A program made the position numbers and the translations under genes. A DNA stretch of 64,000 nt. It comes from Aquatica leii (lineage: Eukaryota > Arthropoda > Insecta > Coleoptera > Lampyridae). The DNA lies in the NCBI GenBank assembly GCA_035610365.1, contig CM069435.1, forward strand, positions 8,024,001 to 8,088,000, in the 5' to 3' direction. How positions within the stretch are numbered: position 1 is the first letter of the stretch; every line of letters starts with the position of its first letter. Under the pieces are notes generated by a model. That model was not told the DNA's origin. It did no database searches and saw only the letters and a program-made list of their open reading frames with translations. Below are positions 44,096 to 56,000 of the stretch, one piece after another.

Positions 44096-47000
44096 CTACA
44101 AGGAAAAGAATTTGAGGAATGCCGAAGGCGGTACAGGACTTGGTGGTAGTAGGCCTCCGGCTTCTTGTAATCTTGCACGGTATTCGGGGCACTGATCGGC
44201 AATACACGGATGGCCTAAGGAACGCCAAAATAGACACCGGCAGTGACGGCACAGGGATAAGGTTTCTGCATATTGTCGATCTTCTCTTAAACCGAAGGTT
44301 CTAGAAACAAATAATCAATCATTAAAAAGTAATTGTTTCTTTCAAAAAGCTGTAAATTAACAATGTCCGGATGTGTAAAGCATTGACGCCGTTGTTGTCT
44401 AAATCTTAGCTATAGATTTGAGAACGTCGTCAGCAAAACAATTGATTTTGTACGAATGAGGACGCTTAACGACATGACCACGTAGTTAACTACATCGTCG
44501 AACTTAACAATGCTTTATGCTACCGAGCCTTAATGTTTCGTCCTCACACAGGAAGTGTATTTTTGTATGCTCCTCTTGTGTGAAGACGAAACATTTATTA
44601 ATTTGCCGCCGAAGAAAGAAGAATAAGAATAAGCTGCCATTCAGTATATAAAATACAGTCAATAATTCCTTTGTACCTATATCGTATCGACAAGTTTCCA
44701 CGTATAAATCTTCTACGGCCCTGAACATTTAAAGAAAGTGGATTACTAAATTTAGCAATAAAAGTTTTCTATGATGCTGACTCAAGATTACAATTTATCC
44801 GGTCAACAGATTTAATAAAAACTGCTGTCCCAAGTAAGCAATAAATTGAAGATAGAAACGATATACTAAATAACTATGCATTTAAACGAATGCGCGTGAC
44901 TCTTAAAAAAAGAAGCAGGGAGTCGAGGTAGAACGCGATCGCGCGAAAGGCATTCAAGTTTGCGATATAGTGCAGAGCTTACGATTAAATAAATGCCGAG
45001 AATTTTGTGGTTAAACCTGAGTTTTTATTTTAAAATCCTTCAGAAGTAGGATAGGGGAGACCGGGGCACAGTGGTCCAGTCTACAAAATTTAAATAACAA
45101 AGCATCATTTAGCCGCGCAATTTCACATGCAGGAATCTGACAGTGCCAACCACCCACGACCAAAAAATTGAAGACGTCTTAAACCAAGGGAATTACCGCA
45201 GACTGAAGAAAGATCCGACGGCAAGCTTGGAGAGGAAGATCTATCAAGTCCTAAAACTCTACGAAAGACATCTAACACCAAGGATGAGAACGATGCTAAC
45301 ACCACATAAAAACAACATGCCGCTTCGACCGATAACCAGCTCTCGTAATGGACCCACATACCAGCTATCCAGATTTCTACCACCAATTGTGCAACCACTA
45401 CAGAAGAACAGATCATCTTTTGTCAAAGACTCCAAACATTTCGTTGAGATTCTGAAAACAATAGAGCTACAACCACGGGATCAATTAGTCAGCTTCGACG
45501 TAGAAAGTCTTTATACTAATGTGCCAGTTGAAGAAGCATTGAAAATCATCCAAACGAAGTTCGGAGAAGATGAAAAACTCCAGGAAAGAACCACGCTGCC
45601 AGTAGAAGGAATAATGAAGCTCCTAGAATGTTGCCTCAAGAACTCGTATTTTCAAGAGAAAGACAGATTCTTCACTCAAGACGAAGGACTACCAATGGGT
45701 TCAGCTCTATCACCAGTAGTCGCCAACATCTACCTGAACTGGTTTGAATCCCAGGCTATAAAGAAATCAATATTCAAACCCAAAACATGGCTTAGATATG
45801 TTGACGATACCTTTATAATTTGGAACCACAGTAATCGGCAACTAGACCTTTTTCTACAACATCTGAACAACATCAAACCATCCATCAAATTCACTATGGA
45901 AAAAGAAAAGGTGAACTCACTTCCTTTATTAGACGTTCACGTAACAAAGAACAAGGGAATTATGGAAACGACTGTCTACAGGAAACCGACACACACCGGT
46001 CGATATCTTAACTTTGAATCTAACCATTCCACATCTACGAAGAGGGGAGTAGTAAAATCTCTAATCGACAGAGCGTATAGGTTATGCAACACAGAGAAAG
46101 GGCTACGAGAAGAAATCAAAAACATTAGAAACGATCTAAGGCAGAATGGTTATCCAGAACAGATCGTAGGAGAGCTTTTACAGAAAAAGCAATTGAACAC
46201 CATAGAACAACCTAAAACAGAAGAACTGCCCAATTCACTGCTGAGCATCCCATATGTCAAAGGTTTATCAGAATCAATAAAACGTATAGGGAAAAGCTAC
46301 AACTTGAATACAGTGTTCAAATCATCGACCACCATCAGGAGTATAATTTCGAACACAAAGCCACAAACAAGTCGAGATTCCCAAAACTGTATTTACCAAG
46401 TTCCATGTGAATGTGGTAAATCATACGTGGGGGAAACCAAAAGACCACTGAAGACTGAAAGAACATCAGACGCACACACAGAGAGGAGAGACTTCTAAGT
46501 CCGGCATCGCGCAACATTCGTGGGATAACCAACATCGAATGAAATGGTCAGAAGGAAAAATCATACACAGAGAAGATCATTGGTACAAACGGAAATTTAA
46601 AGAAGCGGCATTTATCAACAACAACAAAGAAATTTTCAGCCAGCCGAGTGTCGAGATAAACAAGAAATGGAAACCACTAATCGAACCTCTAAAACAACTT
46701 AAACTTCACTAAGCAATTTTGTTAATTAATCTGTTACGCTAAGTTGATTTTGTACGCTTGAACGCTTTATCGAACATGTCTTTAGTATATAAGCTCCAGT
46801 AGTTTCTAAGTTTGTTAGTATTCACCTGATGACGATTGCAGATACCACAGCAATCGAAACGTTGTGTATATTCGTTTCAAAATAATAAACAATGAAAGTT
46901 CAGCAGAATGTTATTACTTCGCATCAAGCAACATTGTTTAATACATTCAAACAAAGCTGACAGTACTCTACATTACCGGTTGTGTTTATACGCAACTGCA

Positions 47001-50000
47001 GTCGACTATTTCCAACGAGCAGACAATTGTTGATTTTAGTGGGTGCAAAGCGAATATCATTGTAAGTAGTAATTTTGTATTTAGTAGCAAAATAATGTAG
47101 AATTAGTTGATGGCTTGTATCTCGGTCAATACTGACGAATAACGGCATCAGTATTTCATGTTGTTACATCAACATTGTTTTTTTTTGTTGGAACTAAAAT
47201 GAAAACATGTGATTTGGGGCACAGTGGTCCGCTTTGTTCGGGGTACAGTGGCCACATGGCCGGACAACTCTTAGAAGATACATCGGTATGTGTAAAAACA
47301 AACAAATCAATTGTGAGAACGCTATTTTGGAAGACGTGCCAAAAATGTCTCCCAAATCTAATGCGCGACAGATTTTCACGCGCGAAGAAAAACAAATGCT
47401 CGCTAATTATTTACAATCCTGCGCTCATTTGCATAATGGATTACCGCCGATCGAGGCTAGAAAAATTGCTAAAGGTATATCTCTGAGGATGCCCGAAGCA
47501 ACCTCTTTGGCCAGGGCCATAGGCTTTAACAAAGTTGCGGTGAGCGCTTTTTTTGACAACCTTGAGAAATTTATGACAAATATAATTTGGGCCCTGAACA
47601 AATTTACAACGTTGACGAAACTGGGCTCACAACTGTCCAAAAACCTGTCAAAATTGTAGCTCTAAAAAGGTACCAAACAAGTTGGCCAAAACACATCCGC
47701 AGAACGAGGTTCATTAGTAACAGTTTGTTGTGCTATTAATGCTTTTGGAAATTCGATTCCACCGATGATGATTTTCCCCCGCGTGAAATTTCAGCCACGC
47801 ATGATCAAGGGAGCTCCACCTGGTACTGTGGGCTGTGCTAATTCATCGGGATGGATAACAAATGTAATATTTGTCGACTGGCTGAAGCATTTTATAAGAT
47901 TTGCTAAACCGACTGAGCAAACACCAGTGCTTCTCATCATGGACAATCACAAGAGTCATGTCTCATATAGCGCTATAAAGTTAGCAAAGGAAAATAACGC
48001 TATTTTATTAACATTGCCCCCACATACCAGTCACCGTCTGCAGCCTTTAGACTGATCTTTCTATGGTCCTCTAAAAACCTATTACAATAATGCCTGCCGA
48101 GCAGAATTAGTGGGTAAACCCGGAGGTCGAATCAGCATATATGATATTGCAGAGATGCTGGGAAAATGTTATCCACAAGCAGCTACTCCAAAAAACATCA
48201 TTTCCGGATTCAGGGTTACCGGAATTTACCCATTCAACCGTGACGTATTTTCAGAGGATGAATTCATGGCTGCGAGTGTCACTGATGTGAACATGAATTC
48301 CCATCTTAGAGTTGTAGCCGGTCCTAGCACATGAAAACCCCCGCGAACGTCTTGCGGTAGCAGACGTCGATCAAGCAAATTTCCGAGAAGTCACGCCTCC
48401 GCACAAACACCAGTCAGAAAACTTTAAGAAAAGTCACCTCTGAACCTGAACCAACACAGGTGGAACCACACACCGTTGTTACACCTGCTTTGAACCTATC
48501 CAAAATCTTCCGGGACTTCAAAGTCGGCAAGAAAGCCAAAAAAAACTAAAGTGCTATTTTAACAGACACTCCTGTGCAGAAGACAATAGAGGAAGAATTT
48601 AATCAGAAAAATTAAGCTAAAGTGGCCAACGTTAAAAGAACGTTGATGAAAGATTCTGATAAATTGCCGGCAGTGCAGAAGAAGAACAAAATTGAGAGCA
48701 GCAGTGATGAAAGTGAAGGACGTCTCAGCTTGGTAGATTCGGAGGATGATATCGACGATGATCGTGAGGAAGAGGAACAGATTGACTTGCACCGCAACTA
48801 CCTCGACTTGTTAGATATTCAAGTAAACAGTTTCGCCCTGGTGAAGTTTGAAAGCAAGAAAAGTGTCAAATATTTTGTTGCAAAAGTTTTGGCTACATTG
48901 CTCAATAATGAGTTTCAAGTCAGCTTTCTAAGAAGAGCTCAAGACAGTTTTGTATTTCCCTCCGTTGCAGATGAGTCAATCGTGGAAGAAAAAAATATCA
49001 TCTACCCAATCTGCTTCAATCAGGTGGCACGGCAAGAACTCAAAATCGTTTTCATTTTAACGTAGATCTTTCCAATTACAATATAGGATAAGGATATTTG
49101 TATTTTGTATAATTATTATCCAAGTATTTGGTTTCAACGTATTACAAAGATTATTCCTCAAAAGTGTTCTAATAATTTCTAATAAAAAAAAACAAATCAA
49201 GCTGTGTTTACATTACTTACGGGGTACAGTCGTCCAGTTTGGAAAAAAAAACATTATTTTTTTAACTCAAACTATTTTAATTAACGGGAGTTGTGTTATA
49301 GTTACATCGTAGCAAAAACTGTAAATATTCATCACGTACTCAGAAATCAGGTTAATCTTGTATAGTTTTTAAAGTAAAAATCGACAATTGCCGTAAGCAG
49401 CAGTGTTGTGGTTGTATCTTAAAGTTAGAAATCGATTTGTGTACGAAAATCAGAAGTAAGGTTGATGTGCACGTTGAGAAGCCATTGGAACATTGCGTTT
49501 TGCTGTATAGGAACGTAAAATTGTTGTTAGTGTTTAGACTCCTTCAGGCAATGGCACATTTTGGTTTTAGAAAAGTTACAAATCTAGAATGGCGCAGTCA
49601 AAGCATGGTACCGGAAGAAGATGGCGTCGACAAAGTTGAATTAGAGTCGATAATGCAGAAAATTCGATTACAAGCAATCGCCAAATCGAAAAATCACCAC
49701 GCAAGCGCTAGGTGCATCAAACAGAAAGAGATGAAAAATTGAGACGATAACAGAAAATGAGTCATTATACAAAAAAGTCAAAAAACAGCAGATAATCCAG
49801 AAATTGCGTGTGCCGCAGATAAGACACTAGAGAAAAAAAAAACGTAGAAAAAGTAAAGAAATGGTTTGATGCAGAATGCAAAGTAATGATGCAAAAACGA
49901 ACGCAACAAAATGGTTAAAAACACAGAGAGAAATAGATCGTAGGATATACCAAGAAGTCAGAAAGGATAGAGCTAAACTAATGAAAATCAAGGGGACTGG

Positions 50001-53000
50001 GTGGATTGAGAAAATAATGGGTTTGATAGAAAAAGATGATAGGAATAATACAACGTTATATAGATATATCAAAAACAAAATACAAAAATATTAAACATAA
50101 GCAGCACCAAATGAATGCATCAGTTTAAAGAAACATTAACAAATAATAAGACGGCAACAAAAGGCGAAAAAGTTGAAAAACTGGAAAGCAATGGAAAAAA
50201 AACGGAAGAAGAAGAAGCAGGAGGAATACATACGGTAGTCAATGAGTAGATAAAATACGTAAAAACTCTAAGAAAAAAAAAATTTAATAGAACATATCTG
50301 GGAAAAAGAAAAAATGGCGAAAAATAGGAAGGGAGATCCAAAAGAACTGTGGAAATTACAGAAGAATTACGTTACTCAGTGTCGTATATAAAACACTTAC
50401 AACGATAATAAACAGAAACAAAATGGGAAACTCTACCAACCTTGCTTCAGAAGGGCCAGATCTACCATAGACGTACTACATACAGTAAAACAAATAATCG
50501 AATCGTTTTATAATAATGGAATAGAGCGGCAAAAGTCTGAAACTCGAACAAGTAGTAAAAGCCATGACAGGTTTCAAAATACCTCGAAAGTTATTAGAAC
50601 TTACAGAAATGACAAGCAATAGTTAAAACAGCTAAAAGAAAAAATGAGAATTATGCAATTAATTCAGGAGTAAGACAAGAAGATGTTTATAGTAACACTG
50701 GATGCAGTAATTAAGTGTAACACCTCGGGAACAATAACCAATAAAACGATACAAGTAGTTGCATACGCGGATGATCTCACGGTATGAGTCCCGTTTCACA
50801 TGAAGCGCACGATACGCGCTACGCTCTACGCTCGATGTAGAGTGTAAAGCGTTTAGATCTTGTCACATGGAGCAGTAAAAAAGTGGATTTGAAAATATGA
50901 ACGCAAACGTTGTTGCCATTGCCGCACCTTTTATTGTCTTGTATAAAGCAAATTGAAAAGAGAAAAAGGGTACACACGGCAAGCCTGAATTTGTTATCAG
51001 TTAAACGCGCGACGTAGCATGTGAAAGGATTGTATAGATGCTATGGCATCACGCGCCGCGTAGATACGCGAAGCGCGAGGGCTGAGCGTGTGCTCTCGAC
51101 GTAAAACTTAACCCACGCGTGTCGCGTTCGAAAAACGCGCCTATGTGAAACCTTATATTTTGTACAATGTAAACCTTTAACACCACGTACTTCGTAGCAC
51201 CTGAAACAACTAAACGCTCGACCACCGCGGAAATATACCAAGATCAAAGACTACACCCAGTAAAAGAAAAACCTGAAACCTCGTCCAAGGCGTTTGCAGA
51301 AGCTGCTATTGTTTCTCTTCAGTACATACTGTAGAATTTTTTTTAGAAGACGGCGCCCAAAAAGACATAGACACACCAGTTGCAACCTCATCCCCTTTTA
51401 TGGAGAAAATTAAGACCCATGCCTGAAAGATGAGAGTAGCTTCGAGTTGGACGCGCAAAACTCTCCAAATGGTTCCACGATTGCCAATTTGAAAGAAGGA
51501 AGTTGGATCGCAGTAACCTACCAAAGAAACATTTTTCCTGGGCTTATCATAAATCGTGTGAACACAGAAGTGACAGTAAGATGTACAGGAAAACGCTAAA
51601 GATATTTCCGCTGACCCAACAAAGATATAATGGCTTACACAAAAAATTATATTTTTATATTGAAACGTTCGAGAAGTTATTCGCAACTTCGAGAACCTTC
51701 GCGAGGTTTTCTAGAACGTTCACCGAAGGATGTGGAACATACGGGAACGTTTCGCCAAAATCTATAAATACTGTGCAAACAAATCCGAGTCAGATAAATC
51801 TACGGTGTATAACCTTGTACGTGACTTTAGTGTAAACAAACAAGTGTGTGACTTTATCTTATCTTCGTGTAAGTGATAGTGTTATACATAAATTATAGTG
51901 TAAGTGTTTTTATTAAATTTCCTTAGATTTAATTAGTTCGGTTAGTTTAAACGTGTACATATTAGTAGTTTAAATACATTAGTAGTAAGTAATAAAATTC
52001 GTTACAATTTAGCGTCAGTGCGGGGTATCGAATAGAATAAACCGTACGCGATTTTTAGTGTGAATTAAGTTATTTGATATCACTCTCGTAATAAAAACAT
52101 AGATTGCGTAAATAAATAAAACTGTAGTTCGGGATTCGTGTTTGTTTATAGCATTTAATCTTAGCTGTTAAACCAGTGTCGGGCTTTATTAAAATTTAGT
52201 ATTATTAAATTTTGTTTCAAATTATTATTTGTGGTTAAATTTATGCCAGTGACGCGTTCGCAAGCAGTTAAAATGGATGCAAAGCTATTTGAGTTTCTTG
52301 AATCAATAAAAAATGACAAAGAATCGATGAATAGAAAAATGGAAGAAAATTCTATAAAAATGGAAGAAAAACTGCCCGAACATTCCCAGAAAATGAAGGA
52401 AAATTCTAAAACATTAAAAGAAGAAACACGAACGAGCATAGAAAATCAAATCAAAATGGTTCAAGAGGAAACTCAAGCGGACATGTTAAATTTAAGAGAA
52501 GAAATATGCGAAGTTCTGGAAAACGGAAAGGAATCTATAATGACAAAATAGAAGAAGTAGAAGACAAATTATTACATAAGTTAAAAGAGAATTCAAGAAC
52601 AATTGAAGACAAATTAGAGAAAAAATTGAGTGAAAGAATACAACTGTTTGAAGAAAGAATGATCCAAATAAATTGTCACGGTGAAGGAAGCGTCACGAGT
52701 GAAGATTTAATAATGGACCATCGGGAAGAAAACACTCACAAGTTTAAAGTTGTACCTACAAATGTTGACTTTAAAGTTCCATGGTCAACCTACTACAAGG
52801 AGTTTGAAGCCGCAGCTACAGCCAATGGTTAGAGCAACAAGCAGAAAGCGACGTCCTTAATAGTGTCTTTACGTGGAGAAGCTCTTGGAATTTTGCAAAC
52901 TGTTCCTGACGACAAAAAATTACGAATTTTTAGAAATAAGATATGGAGATGCTCATCTTCAAGTGTACTAGGCTCAAATTAAAAGCCGGGTTCAAATAAC

Positions 53001-56000
53001 TGCCGAAAGTCTTCAAGAGTTTGAGGCTGACATCGCCAGCTAACACGGCTTGCGTATCCTACAGCGCCAGATACCTTTTTGGAGCAGTTAGCTATGCAAA
53101 CCTTTGTAGACGGCCTCCGAGACAACGAAACGCAGCAAACTCTCCCGTTAGCTCGACCGAAGACATTGCATGACGTTTTGGTGCATGCTTTGGAGTTTGA
53201 AGCAGCAAAACAAGCATCACAACGAGACGGTCATAAACTCTGCTGTGCTGCAGAAGTATCCGCGCAGACACTGGAAAGCATCGAGGAGATAGCGCGACGA
53301 ATACTTCGGGAAAGAGGAGTGACAACTTTAAACTGCGGTGAAATAGGCCATGTACGATGGTATCGTACTAAACCTAAGAAGAGGACAATAAGCGCTCAAA
53401 AATTTGAAACGAGGCGACCACACACAAGACACAAAAGGTAATCTCGTCTAGTCAGACTCCGGAGATTACCATTCAAATGGCGTCGCCTAGGGAGCAATTG
53501 CATAGCATTTATCTCGATGGCAAGATCAATGGAAGAAGTGATCAGTTACTGGTTGACACTAGAGCGACGAAGACCATCATTCGTCCTGACATGTTAGTTG
53601 AAAACGAGATGACATCAGCAGTAACAGTACATCTTCGAACGGCGACTGGCGAGGAAATACCTACTCACGGACAAGTCAAAGTAACCATTGGTTTGGGAAA
53701 TGGAGTACTCGACCTTCAAGTACTGGCCGACATCACGGAAGAAGTTTATTTTGGGAATAGACGTGATAAAGTAGTATGGGTTCCATTTGGATATGAAGAA
53801 CGAAGTCCTGAAGATCGACAATGAAGAAATTCCTTTTCGTTTCTCAGAGAAAGCACCCGTGCGAGTTTTATTGAGTGAAGACGTGACTCTGCCTGCGAGG
53901 ATTGAAAGTGTGGTAATGGCACACCTGGATGGAAATCTCCGGAAAGGCTACATACGCGCGATTGAACCAATGGAGGGCGGCTTAGTTGAAAAGGGCCTAC
54001 TCGTTGACAGAGCTTTAGTACGAGTAAAAAACACGATGGCAGTAAGGATCTTAAACATCAACTCAGATCCTGTAACGTTGAAAAAAAAGACCGTGGTAGG
54101 CCAATGCCCACCAGTATCTCAAATTGTGAGATGCATGAAGTCTGACGAAGATAGGTCGCCGAAGAAGTGTCTACAACGCTTATTGGACATTCTTACCACC
54201 AAATGCCAAAACCTCAGCCAGGACCAGCTGGCTAAAGTTAAAGTGTTGATCCAAAAGTATCAAGATGTGTTCGCGCTGGAGAGTGGTTCCCAAAAAAGAA
54301 CTAATGCGGTGAATAAAATTAATACCGGAGACGCTCGGCCGATACGACAACATCCACGCAGACTTCCTTTGGCAAAAAGAGAAGAAGCCGAACAAATAAT
54401 TACGGATATGGAGAGAGAAGGTGTGATTGAATCTTTCAGTAGCCCATGGGCATCCTCAGTGGTACTCGTAAAGAAGAAGGATGGATCAACGAGGTTTTGC
54501 GTAGACTACAGACAGCTAAACGACGTGACCAAAAACGACAATTACCCTTTACCTAAAATTGACGATACGTTAGACACTCTGTCAGGATCCTAGTGCTTTT
54601 CTACGTTAGATTTAAAGAGTGGATACTGGCAGGTAGAATTAGAACCCAAGGATCGTAAAAAAACAGCTTTTACGATTGGAACTGGTTTGTGGCAGTTTAC
54701 TGTGATGCCCTTTGGCCTGTGTAACGCTCCTGCAACGTTCGAGCGTTTGATGGAAACCATCTTGCGCGGATTGTCTTGGAAGACGTGCTTGGTTTACCTG
54801 GACGACGTGATCGTGGTTGGAAGGTCGTTTGAATAACACTTGACCAACTTGGAAGAAGTGTTTCAGCGACTACGTGGGGCTATCCTCAAACTGAGACCAA
54901 AGAAGTGTCACGTATTTAAGAAGGAAGTGCAATATCTTGGCCACGTGGTATCTAGAGATGGAGTAAAGGCTGACTCAGACAAAATCCGAGCAGTGCAATC
55001 ATGGCCAAGACCAATCGACAAACATCAGCACCGAAGTTTCCTTGGGTTGTGCACCTATTATAGACGGTTTGTATCCGGATTTGCCAAAATTGCCAAACCT
55101 TTGACGAAAGCTGGCCATAGGCGCGGTCCTTTCGCAGGTTCAAGATGGACAAGAAAACGTTATCGCGTATTTTAGCAAGGTTTAGTCCAGGCCAGAAAGA
55201 GAGACTGCAAGAGTATGACTATGACACAGAACACCGTGCCGGAAGTAGTCATCGAAACGCTGATGCCTTGTCCAGAAGACCATATCCAGCGGACTGCAGC
55301 AATTGTTCGCGACTTGAAGAAAAAGTCGAATGCCTCCGGAGAACTGCTATAGTTGATGATGAGTGGGAACCTGAGCAGTTACGTCGCGAACAAGAAAACG
55401 ATCCTGAAATAAGACTACTCCTGGACTGGAAAAACAACGACCGACGACCAACCTGGGAAGAAGTGAGTGCTTTGGGCAGAAACATCAAAGCGTACTGGGC
55501 ACAGTGAGACTCTATGATAGTAAAAGACGGTCTTCTTAAGCGATCCCTAGAAAGTGTCGAGGGCACGGGAAACAGACTACAGTTGGTAGTGCCAAAGAGG
55601 GCAGAAGTGTTGAAGCATCTCCACAATGGGAAATCAGGAGGACACTTTGGCATTAAGAAGACATTGGGCAAAGTGCGAGAACGATTCTACTGGATGAACT
55701 GCAAAGAGGACGTCATGAAATATGCACGGTCTGCGCATCAGGACATGGTCCAGCGAGAAAGCGCAATGCCCCCATGAAGGAATACAACGTAGGAAGCCCT
55801 TTGGAAAGAGTAGCGATTGACATCGCAGGGCCGTTCCCAGAATCAGGAATGGAGTTCGAGAAGTTTATGAATTTATACGGAGGTTCAGGAAAAGCTAGGT
55901 TCGGGGTTACCACCGAGGAACAACAAGACCTGTTCCAGACAAAAAAAGTTTACGCCATCGCACATTGCGTGAGCGAGGATCTTGACATGTTCAGAGGGGT

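Larger units (their letters stand above)
45050..49260 (+). mobile_element. pogo/Tigger-like DNA transposon with a Penelope-like element inside
   Basis: The left end at about 45050-45075 (GGGGAGACCGGGGCACAGTG) recurs as 'ggggcacagtggtcc' at 47216-47230 and as a diverged 'ggggtacagtcgtcc' at 49222-49236. These are subterminal repeats of one element. Its transposase frames occupy 47.34-49.07 kb. The Penelope-like retroelement at 45145-46956 has inserted between the left end and the transposase. The right terminal inverted repeat was not identified with confidence. Confidence 0.55.

Noticed and set aside
44685..44728. Possible extra F-box exon with acceptor and donor (44 bp)
   Set aside because: Its length is not a multiple of three and it would break the frame between the exons ending at 57473 and starting at 44300, which join perfectly without it.
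47175..47486. 103-codon frame starting [18 protein letters not shown]
   Set aside because: It overlaps the better-supported transposase frame and reads through the subterminal repeat of the pogo-like element.
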